DNA from: an uncultured Eubacteriales bacterium
GTDB taxonomy: Bacteria > Bacillota > Clostridia > Oscillospirales > Acutalibacteraceae
NCBI GenBank assembly: GCA_948933715.1
Contig: CAQZPH010000050.1
Coordinates: 1 to 5,146, forward strand
DNA: 5,146 nt
Reading direction: 5' to 3'
The notes under the pieces: generated by a model
What the model saw: the letters and a program-made list of their open reading frames with translations, nothing else
Told to the model about the DNA's origin: nothing
The model's database searches: none
Translations under genes and position numbers: made by a program
Shown: positions 1 to 5,146 of the stretch, piece by piece
How positions within the stretch are numbered: the first letter of the stretch is position 1
Layout of the letters: each line of letters opens with the position of its first letter

Positions 1-622
1 TGGCCATACAGCCGAGGAAATTAATTTAAAAGTAAATAGGGACAATTTAAAAAATAATACTGATATTAAAGCGTTTTTAAGGGGAGCATTTATATCATGC
101 GGGACAATTACTGATCCACAAAATGGATATCACTTAGAATTTTCAGTTCCTTTTATGAATCTTTCAAAAAGCTTATACGAGCTTCTTAATTCATTAAAAG
201 ATATAGAGGTTGCGTTTAAAACTACAACGAGAAAAAGGAATTTTATAATTTATATAAAGAACAGCTCTGATATAACCGATTTTTTAACTTACATAGGAGC
301 TCCTCTTAATGCTATGGAAATGATACAAGTAAAAATGGTAAAAGAAGTTAGAAATTATGTTAATAGGACCACAAATTTCGAAACAGCTAATATTAGTAAA
401 ACTGCAGCTGCATCTGCTTTGCAAATTGAAGCCATAAATAAAATTAAAGAAAAAGGCATGTTTAACAGGCTCGATGATGATTTAAAAGAGCTTGCGCAAC
501 TAAGGCTAAAAAATCCTGAAATGTCTTTAAGAGAATTAGGTGAAAACCTTTCTTTGCCGCTTACTCGCTCGGGAGTAAATCACAAGATAAAAAAAATTCT
601 TAATATATATAAAGATATATAG
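1..622 (+). CDS. whiA: WhiA DNA-binding regulator, 5'-truncated by window edge
   Basis: This is the C-terminal part of WhiA, a conserved Gram-positive DNA-binding protein that regulates sporulation and division genes in actinomycetes and affects cell division and chromosome segregation in Bacillus. Codons are in phase from base 2, giving 206 visible residues before TAG at 620-622. Full-length family members are roughly 310-320 residues, so about 110 N-terminal residues are missing. Visible residues 23-50 (AFLRGAFISCGTITDP, then YHLEFSVP) match the second LAGLIDADG-like repeat, a fold kept in WhiA without homing endonuclease activity. Residues 122-140 (RTTNFETANISKTAAASA) are the family's conserved linker. 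Residues about 161-202 (LKELAQLRLKNPEMSLRELG, then SGVNHKIKKI) are the C-terminal helix-turn-helix. The ATG at 155 is internal, because homology continues upstream of it. In many Firmicutes whiA follows rapZ and yvcK, which would lie to the left. cwlD follows after 55 bases on the same strand. Confidence 0.95.
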   Translation, partial: GHTAEEINLKVNRDNLKNNTDIKAFLRGAFISCGTITDPQNGYHLEFSVPFMNLSKSLYELLNSLKDIEVAFKTTTRKRNFIIYIKNSSDITDFLTYIGAPLNAMEMIQVKMVKEVRNYVNRTTNFETANISKTAAASALQIEAINKIKEKGMFNRLDDDLKELAQLRLKNPEMSLRELGENLSLPLTRSGVNHKIKKILNIYKDI

Positions 623-631
623 TTTAAAATT

Positions 632-660
632 GTCCTAAAATTTATTAATCCGCATAGAAA
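632..660 (+). promoter_or_regulatory. Possible sporulation (sigma-E-like) promoter before cwlD
   Basis: The 55-base gap between whiA and cwlD contains CATAGAAA at 653-660, which matches 6 of 8 positions of the Bacillus sigma-E -10 consensus CATACAHT. A weak -35-like TCCTAAA lies at 633-639, with a 13-base spacer, and matches only 4 of 7 positions of KMATATT. Bacillus cwlD is known to be expressed by sporulation sigma factors, so a promoter here would make sense. The match is partial in AT-rich DNA, and readthrough from whiA is equally possible. No terminator-like hairpin is evident in the gap. Confidence 0.25.
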
Positions 661-666
661 TACTAT

Positions 667-680
667 GGGGTGATATTTTG
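667..680 (+). promoter_or_regulatory. Ribosome binding site deciding the TTG start of cwlD
   Basis: GGGGTG at 667-672 (within GGGGTGAT) lies five bases before TTG at 678-680. No ATG with a good site is near. Starting at TTG gives a short cytoplasmic N-terminus followed by a complete membrane segment, so this non-ATG start is preferred. Confidence 0.75.
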
Positions 681-1400
681 AAAAGATTAAATAATGATTT
701 TGTCTTTTATTCTATGGTTCTATGTGGATATATTGCTTTTTCGATATTAATTTTAAATGCATACTTTCTACGGGCATCGCAACAAACACTATCAAATTCT
801 GGAAGTTATTTTCCTAATATTATAATTGACGCAGGCCATGGGGGAATAGATAGTGGTGCTGTGGGAATTAATAATGTTTTTGAAAAAGATATAAACTTAG
901 ATATAGCGCTAAAATTAAAAGATTTTCTTAAAGCATCAGGATTTAATGTTAAGATGACTCGAGAAAAAGATGTTTCCATACATAATGATGATTCCGCTTC
1001 GATAAGGGGGAAAAAAATATCCGATCTTAAAAACCGTCTCGAGATGGTAAATAAAGATCCTAATAATTTACTTATAAGTATACATCAAAACAAGTTCGAA
1101 AACAGCAAATATAAAGGTGCCCAGGCTTTTTATTCTAAAAATAATCCATTGAGCAAAGAATTAGCAGAGAGCATTAGGGCCTCTTTCTTGGGTTTGCTGC
1201 AAAAGGATAATAGTCGCGAAATTAAACCTTCCCCACCAGGAGTATTCCTTTTAAACAAGGCAACCGTTCCTGCGGTTATTATTGAATGTGGCTTTTTATC
1301 CAACAATGAAGATTTAAAAAATTTATTGGATCCATCATATCAAGGAAAGGTAGCATTTTCAATTTATTGTGGATTTATCGACTATTGGCGTAAGTCGTGA
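678..1400 (+). CDS. cwlD: N-acetylmuramoyl-L-alanine amidase CwlD (spore cortex, germination type)
   Basis: This is a zinc amidase of the Amidase_3 family, which cleaves the bond between N-acetylmuramic acid and L-alanine in peptidoglycan. CwlD removes stem peptides in the spore cortex as the first step toward muramic-delta-lactam, the mark recognised by germination lytic enzymes. The product is 240 residues, close to the B. subtilis protein. A membrane segment at about residues 10-30 anchors it outside the membrane. The catalytic domain runs from about 46 to 238. Expected zinc ligands are H54 in IIIDAGHGG, E69 in FEKDINLD and H136 in LLISIHQNKF; the catalytic glutamate is E203 in VIIECGFLSN. 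Other landmarks are GAQAFYS (148-153) and YQGKVAFSIYCG near the end. All key residues are present, so it should be active. It starts at TTG and is followed by radA after 28 bases. The assignment to CwlD rather than a vegetative amidase rests on size, domain layout (single membrane anchor, no SH3 or cell-wall repeats) and overall similarity. Confidence 0.9.
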   Translation: MKRLNNDFVFYSMVLCGYIAFSILILNAYFLRASQQTLSNSGSYFPNIIIDAGHGGIDSGAVGINNVFEKDINLDIALKLKDFLKASGFNVKMTREKDVSIHNDDSASIRGKKISDLKNRLEMVNKDPNNLLISIHQNKFENSKYKGAQAFYSKNNPLSKELAESIRASFLGLLQKDNSREIKPSPPGVFLLNKATVPAVIIECGFLSNNEDLKNLLDPSYQGKVAFSIYCGFIDYWRKS

Positions 1401-1412
1401 TAGAGCTTTATT

Positions 1413-1431
1413 AGGAGGTAAAACTTATATG
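1413..1431 (+). promoter_or_regulatory. Ribosome binding site deciding the radA start
   Basis: AGGAGG at 1413-1418 lies ten bases before ATG at 1429-1431. The reading frame stays open upstream to a GTG at 1369, inside cwlD, but those 20 extra residues lack family similarity and a better site. The protein then starts 10 residues before the first zinc-finger cysteine, as usual for RadA. Confidence 0.85.
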
Positions 1432-2802
1432 TCGTCAAAAATGAAAACAGTATGGATATGTTCGGAATGCGGGTACGAAGCCCCAAAATGGAATGGCCAA
1501 TGCCCGTCTTGTAACCAATGGAATACCTTTAGCGAAGAATTAAAGAGTACCTCTAAACAACAAAATTCTGGTTCAAGTAGGGCAGGTATATATGAAAAGC
1601 CAGTTTTAATAGGGCAGATAAGTAACGAAGATGAATGCAGATATAAAACAGGGATTAGCGAAATGGACAGAGTACTGGGAGGAGGCATTGTTAAGGGCTC
1701 GCTAGTTCTTTTAGCCGGGGACCCTGGTATCGGTAAGTCTACAATGCTTTTGCAAATATCTAGTTATTTAGGGGAACATTTAAAAGTTTTATATGTGTCG
1801 GGTGAGGAGTCTAAAAGGCAGCTAAAATTAAGAGCTTCTCGCCTTAATGTGAATAGCGATAATCTTTATGTTATGACGGATACTGACATAGAATCTATAG
1901 TTGAAGAGATACGTCAAAGCAAATGTGACCTTGTTATTATAGATTCAATTCAAACGATGAATCATCGTGAACTTTCCTCTTCCACAGGAAGTGTTACCCA
2001 AGTTAAAGAATGTACCAATATTTTAATGAGAACAGCCAAGGAACTTGATATTCCCATAATAATTGTTAGCCATGTAAACAAAGATGGAGGAATTGCTGGG
2101 CCTAAAGTCCTTGAACATATAGTTGATGCTGTTTTGTATTTTGAAGGGGACAAGCAAATCTCATATAGAATATTGCGTGGAATAAAGAATAGATATGGAT
2201 CCACCAATGAAATCGGTGTGTTTAGCATGGGAAGGAATGGCCTAGAAGAAGTAGAAAATCCATCTTTGATATTTCTTTCCGGCCGTCCACATGGAGTGCC
2301 GGGCACTTGTGTTTCATGCATAATGGAGGGGACACGCCCTATTTTTGCTGAAGTGCAAGGATTAGCTGCAACTTCTGGGTTTGGAAACCCCCGAAGGATG
2401 TCAACGGGATTTGATTATAATAGAATGTCATTAATTTTAGCAGTTCTAGAAAAAAGAGCAGGTTACTTTTTTTCAAATTTAGATACTTATATTAACGTAG
2501 TTGGCGGCATCAAATTGGACGAGCCAGCTTCTGATCTTGCAGTTGCTCTTTCGTTGATTTCAAGCCTTAAGGGCGTAGCAATATTTGATAATGCAACAGT
2601 TTTTGGAGAAATAGGTTTAGCAGGAGAGATAAGGGCTGTGTCTCATGCCGAAGATCGCGTTTTGGAAGCTCAGCGGTTGGGATTTGAGCGCTGTGTGCTG
2701 CCTTATCATAACTTAAAGTCACTTAATTTAAATGGCATTAGTAAGGATATTGAATTAATTGGCGTTAAAACAATAAGAGAGGCGTTTGAATCATTGTCTT
2801 AA
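1429..2802 (+). CDS. radA: DNA repair and recombination ATPase RadA (Sms)
   Basis: RadA is a RecA-like hexameric ATPase that drives branch migration of recombination intermediates and supports recombinational repair and natural transformation. It acts in the cytoplasm with RecA. The product is 457 residues, the normal family length. A C4 zinc finger is formed by C11, C14, C25 and C28 (CSECGYEAPKWNGQCPSC). The RecA-like core has Walker A GDPGIGKST at 97-105, Walker B LVIIDS at 168-173, and the RadA-specific KNRYG motif at 253-257. The region from about 280 to 457 is the Lon-protease-like domain, with INVVGGIKLDEPASDLAVAL at 355-374. In RadA this domain is a structural and DNA-binding scaffold, not a protease. 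All landmark motifs are intact. It lies 28 bases after cwlD, so cotranscription is likely. In B. subtilis and many relatives radA is followed by disA; here it is followed by a hairpin and an unrelated transporter unit. Confidence 0.97.
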   Translation: MSSKMKTVWICSECGYEAPKWNGQCPSCNQWNTFSEELKSTSKQQNSGSSRAGIYEKPVLIGQISNEDECRYKTGISEMDRVLGGGIVKGSLVLLAGDPGIGKSTMLLQISSYLGEHLKVLYVSGEESKRQLKLRASRLNVNSDNLYVMTDTDIESIVEEIRQSKCDLVIIDSIQTMNHRELSSSTGSVTQVKECTNILMRTAKELDIPIIIVSHVNKDGGIAGPKVLEHIVDAVLYFEGDKQISYRILRGIKNRYGSTNEIGVFSMGRNGLEEVENPSLIFLSGRPHGVPGTCVSCIMEGTRPIFAEVQGLAATSGFGNPRRMSTGFDYNRMSLILAVLEKRAGYFFSNLDTYINVVGGIKLDEPASDLAVALSLISSLKGVAIFDNATVFGEIGLAGEIRAVSHAEDRVLEAQRLGFERCVLPYHNLKSLNLNGISKDIELIGVKTIREAFESLS

Positions 2803-2857
2803 GTTTTTTTAGGGAAATTATTATAAAAGCTGCTAATTCATCAGAGATATGATGGTA

Positions 2858-2918
2858 AAAAAAAGAAGAGCTGTAATCCTAAGGTGAAAGAGGAGATCAG
2901 TGCTTCTTTTTTTGTTTT
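2858..2918 (+). terminator. Probable terminator after radA (long imperfect hairpin with T-tract)
   Basis: Bases 2858-2868 (AAAAAAAGAAG) are exactly complementary to 2903-2913 (CTTCTTTTTTT). Inward, a G-T pair and one mismatch lead to CTG (2871-2873) pairing with CAG (2898-2900). After a 3x3 internal loop, TCCT (2877-2880) pairs with AGGA (2891-2894), closing a ten-base loop. The right arm ends in seven T, a G and four more T. This fits an A-tract/U-tract intrinsic terminator about 55 bases after the radA stop. The stem is long, AT-rich at its base and interrupted, so efficiency is uncertain. A regulatory leader for the next unit is an alternative. Confidence 0.55.
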
Positions 2919-2938
2919 CTAACATGAGAGAGTATACT
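2912..2938 (+). promoter_or_regulatory. Weak candidate promoter for the transporter unit
   Basis: TATACT at 2933-2938 matches 5 of 6 bases of the vegetative -10 box, and TTGTTT at 2912-2917 is a poor -35 with a short 15-base spacer overlapping the terminator T-tract. Another -10-like TAAAAT lies at 2995-3000 without a convincing -35. Some promoter is expected between the hairpin and the gene at 3060, but the exact one cannot be fixed. Confidence 0.25.
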
Positions 2939-3045
2939 TTTACAACGGAATTCCTGGAGTATTAAAGATAAAGTAAATATATTTATAAAAAACATAAAAT
3001 CCTACTAATAAATGCTAGTACTTTTTCAAATAATAACCTAAGATT

Positions 3046-3062
3046 AAGGAGGTTTTTATATG
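3046..3062 (+). promoter_or_regulatory. Strong ribosome binding site of the membrane fusion protein gene
   Basis: AAGGAGG at 3046-3052 is a near-perfect Shine-Dalgarno sequence seven bases before ATG at 3060-3062. It fixes the start, which also places the hydrophobic N-terminal segment directly behind a MKK basic tip. Confidence 0.85.
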
Positions 3063-4088
3063 AAAAAGTATTATTCGTTATTTTTTATTACAATTGTTCT
3101 TATTGCTATAATAAGTGGCTCCACGACTTATTTTAAAAATTCTATAAAAAAAGTTGAAGCAGTTTATTTGGATCCTATCTCCGTAGGAGACTATGTTAAT
3201 TGTTCAGGGAGATTAGAACATGGAGATTTAAACCAAGTTTTAATGAGTAAAGATTCTATTGTAAAAGAAATATTTGTATCTCTTGGTCAAGAAATAAAAA
3301 AGGGCGACAAAATAATGACGATAATTGAATTACCAGAGGATAACGGCGACTTTTTCATAGATAAGTATAAAGATAAACTTAATAAATATAGTGGAGATCT
3401 TAATATGAAAGACGTTTACTATAATTATGTGAAACAAGGTTCTTTACAGAGAGTGAAAGGCGAAAACACGGACCCAAGTATTAAAAATCAAAAAGAAACG
3501 TCTGTATTTGCCACAGCTTCGGGCACAGTTTCTTCTCTAAATTGTAGTACAGACTCCATTGTAAAAAAAGGAGATAGTGTAATTACTATAGCGAATTCTA
3601 AAGGGTTTCAAGTACGCTTAAGTGTAAACGAATCCAGAATATCTGATATTAAGGTGGGCCAAAAAGCAATAATAAGTGGAGTTGGGTTTAAAGGCATTAA
3701 GTATAATGGAACTGTAAAGAGTATATCAGGTGAAGCAAAACAGGTAGTTAACACTTCTGGACCAGAAACAGCCGTGGATGTAATTGTTGCGTTTGATGAC
3801 GATTCTGAAGGTTTTGAGAATATAAAACCAGGGTTTACCGCGAAATGCAAAATACAAAAAGAGGAGCACAAAAATTTACTTGTAATGCCATATGATATGA
3901 TAGGTGCTGATAATACTGGGAAAGAATACGTTTATAAATATAAAAATGGATGTGCGTTTAAGTCATATATAACAACCGGAAAAGAATTTGAAGAGGGGTT
4001 AGAAGTTTTAAGCGGGATAGATAAAGATGACATGATTATAACTACGCCCGATTTAGTTCATAACAAAGCTTATGTAAAATTAATTTAG
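3060..4088 (+). CDS. HlyD/MacA-like membrane fusion protein (ABC exporter adaptor subunit)
   Basis: This is an adaptor of the HlyD/RND periplasmic-adaptor superfamily, similar in layout to MacA and B. subtilis YknX. Such proteins sit outside the membrane and assemble with an ABC permease and ATPase. The product has 342 residues. A basic tip and hydrophobic segment at about 5-23 form an uncleaved anchor or signal; no lipobox cysteine is seen. The lipoyl-like domain is split: first half at about 45-90 (IVKEIFVSLGQEIKKGDKIMTI, 67-88), second half at about 148-178 (VFATASGTVSSL, then IVKKGDSVITI). A beta-barrel domain follows (about 183-265, LSVNESRISDIKVGQKAIIS), then a membrane-proximal domain to the end (LLVMPYDMIG and YITTGKEFEEGLEVLSGIDK). 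The insert between the lipoyl halves (about 91-147) is short and rich in lysine and charged residues, with no obvious long heptad hairpin. The permease gene starts 13 bases after the stop, so both are surely one operon. Substrate unknown. Confidence 0.87.
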   Translation: MKKYYSLFFITIVLIAIISGSTTYFKNSIKKVEAVYLDPISVGDYVNCSGRLEHGDLNQVLMSKDSIVKEIFVSLGQEIKKGDKIMTIIELPEDNGDFFIDKYKDKLNKYSGDLNMKDVYYNYVKQGSLQRVKGENTDPSIKNQKETSVFATASGTVSSLNCSTDSIVKKGDSVITIANSKGFQVRLSVNESRISDIKVGQKAIISGVGFKGIKYNGTVKSISGEAKQVVNTSGPETAVDVIVAFDDDSEGFENIKPGFTAKCKIQKEEHKNLLVMPYDMIGADNTGKEYVYKYKNGCAFKSYITTGKEFEEGLEVLSGIDKDDMIITTPDLVHNKAYVKLI

Positions 4089-4101
4089 AAAGAGGAAACC
4101 T

Positions 4102-5146
4102 ATGTGCGATATATTAAAATATGCAGTCAAAAATATATTTAGAAAAAAGGGTAGAAGTATACTTATAATTATTGGTATATCAATAGGTGTTACATCGGTG
4201 GTAATTATAAGTAATATAAGCAACTGCGGAACGGTTGCCCTTAATAACGAATTAAATAGTCTTGGGCTAGGGGGAGTTGCAATTAGCACAAATGCTTCTC
4301 CTGGCAAGGGAGATGTAACTCTTTCTGAAAATGAATTAAATATAATAAAAAAAGTATCAAACGTAAAAAATGCAACACCCGTGATAATGCAAAATGTTGA
4401 AGTTTGTAGCAAAAAAACATCGACAAATGCTCTTTTGTGGGGGATTGACTCGAAAGCTAATCAAATAATATCACTTAAGACTTTATATGGCCGTTCCCTT
4501 AACCAGGCTGATGTGCGTTTTGGGAAAAATGTATGTGTTGTAGACCAGAATTTTTCTAAATCAATTTATAAAAGAGATAATATTGTGGGGAAGAAGGTTT
4601 CGATAAATATAAACGATTTTGATGAGGATTATGAAATTGTAGGAGTAATAAAAACAGGTAGTGGTCTTTTGCAAAACATAATGGGAGATTACATCCCTAA
4701 TTTTATTTATGTTCCATATACCACTATTCAAAATATAACAGGAAAAAACACATTTGACCAGGTGGCAGTAAAAATAGATGAAAAGGCAGATGTGGATACT
4801 GTAAGTAATAATATATTAGGGGCACTTGAGAATCAAAATAGTGTTACTGATGGATATAAGGCAAGTAATTTTGTCCGTCAAAGAGATGGAATCTTAAATT
4901 TAATGGATATTGTAACTATTGTTTTATCTTTGGTTGGAGCAATATCACTATTAGTTGCCAGCCTAAGCATAATGACGGTTATGCTTGTAAGCGTTAATGA
5001 GCGCAAACGTGAAATAGGGATAAAGAAATCTATTGGTGCAAAAAGAAAAACAATTATGGTGGAATTTTTAGCCGAAGCCCTAACCTTAACTGCCCTGGGA
5101 TCTATATTAGGTTTATTAATAGGTTTAATAGTGTCTTATATTGTCG
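4102..5146 (+). CDS. MacB/FtsX-family ABC transporter permease, 3'-truncated by window edge
   Basis: This is the permease subunit of a MacB/YknZ/LolC-type (type VII) ABC system, which works by mechanotransmission between a cytoplasmic ATPase and an extracytoplasmic domain. The start is ATG at 4102, preceded by AAAGAGGA (4089-4096) at suitable spacing. The window shows 348 residues. Typical permeases without a fused ATPase have about 380-420 residues, so the last helix is missing. The N-terminus (MCDILKYAVKNIFRKKGRSI) is the usual amphipathic helix and basic motif before the first membrane segment at about 19-38. A large extracytoplasmic MacB_PCD-like domain spans about 40-265. Helix 2 lies at about 269-297, followed by the family coupling motif VNERKREIGIKKSIGAKRKTI (298-318), then helix 3 at about 326-348. 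No Walker motifs are present, so the ATPase must be a separate gene. It pairs with the adaptor gene directly upstream. Confidence 0.92.
   Translation, partial: MCDILKYAVKNIFRKKGRSILIIIGISIGVTSVVIISNISNCGTVALNNELNSLGLGGVAISTNASPGKGDVTLSENELNIIKKVSNVKNATPVIMQNVEVCSKKTSTNALLWGIDSKANQIISLKTLYGRSLNQADVRFGKNVCVVDQNFSKSIYKRDNIVGKKVSININDFDEDYEIVGVIKTGSGLLQNIMGDYIPNFIYVPYTTIQNITGKNTFDQVAVKIDEKADVDTVSNNILGALENQNSVTDGYKASNFVRQRDGILNLMDIVTIVLSLVGAISLLVASLSIMTVMLVSVNERKREIGIKKSIGAKRKTIMVEFLAEALTLTALGSILGLLIGLIVSYIV

Noticed and set aside
155..157. ATG at 155 as the start of a short separate gene
   Set aside because: The same frame is open from base 2 and encodes recognisable WhiA sequence (LRGAF...YHLEFSVP) upstream, so this methionine is internal.
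1369..1428. GTG at 1369 as an upstream start for radA, giving a 477-residue product overlapping cwlD
   Set aside because: The extra 20 residues have no RadA character, and AGGAGG at 1413-1418 points to ATG 1429, which gives the normal family length.
1425..2321. Minus-strand open frames at 1425-1688 and 1962-2321
   Set aside because: They lie entirely opposite radA, resemble no family, and have no ribosome sites; they are shadows of the coding strand.
2839..2854. Small hairpin CATCA-GAGATA-TGATG just upstream of the long hairpin
   Set aside because: A five-pair AT-rich stem with no T-tract is expected by chance and has no evident role.
2885..2923. GTG-started 12-codon frame (VKEEISASFFVF) in the right half of the hairpin
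   Set aside because: It is explained by the terminator arm and T-tract, has a non-ATG start, and shows no convincing ribosome site.
2803..3059. Riboswitch, tRNA, CRISPR or insertion sequence in the radA-exporter gap
   Set aside because: No cloverleaf, regularly spaced repeat, transposase fragment or recognisable riboswitch core could be seen; only the hairpin and weak promoter-like sites are supported.
3608..4412. Minus-strand open frames at 3608-3871 and 4080-4412
   Set aside because: They lie opposite the adaptor and permease genes; the hydrophobic character of the second mirrors the AT-rich codons of the true gene.

Overview
The window is AT-rich, with every gene on the + strand, strong Shine-Dalgarno sites (AGGAGG, AAGGAGG) and one TTG start. 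WhiA is typical of Gram-positive bacteria, and a CwlD-type cortex amidase is typical of endospore formers. Together they point to a spore-forming, low-GC Firmicute, most likely a clostridium-like member of the class Clostridia. The species cannot be named from this sequence.

Layout. Positions 1-622 hold the 3' two thirds of whiA, a DNA-binding protein with a LAGLIDADG-like fold and a C-terminal helix-turn-helix. After 55 bases comes cwlD (678-1400), a membrane-anchored zinc N-acetylmuramoyl-L-alanine amidase of the germination type. After 28 more bases comes radA (1429-2802), the branch-migration and recombination ATPase. The spacing allows whiA-cwlD-radA to be read as one unit, perhaps with an extra sporulation promoter before cwlD. 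A 257-base gap (2803-3059) follows. It holds a long imperfect hairpin running into a T-tract, probably the terminator of the first unit, and weak promoter-like and palindromic sequences.

A second unit begins at 3060. It encodes an HlyD/MacA-like membrane fusion protein (3060-4088) and, 13 bases later, a MacB/FtsX-like ABC permease (4102 to the window end, cut off). These would form the adaptor and membrane parts of a MacAB/YknXYZ-type exporter or mechanotransmission complex. The ATPase is not in the window and may lie just downstream. The substrate cannot be read from the sequence.

The gene content is mostly conserved housekeeping and sporulation genes. I see no clear sign of an undescribed system. 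The points most worth checking are the ATPase-less adaptor/permease pair, the structured 2858-2913 element, the absence of disA directly after radA, and a possible sporulation promoter before cwlD.
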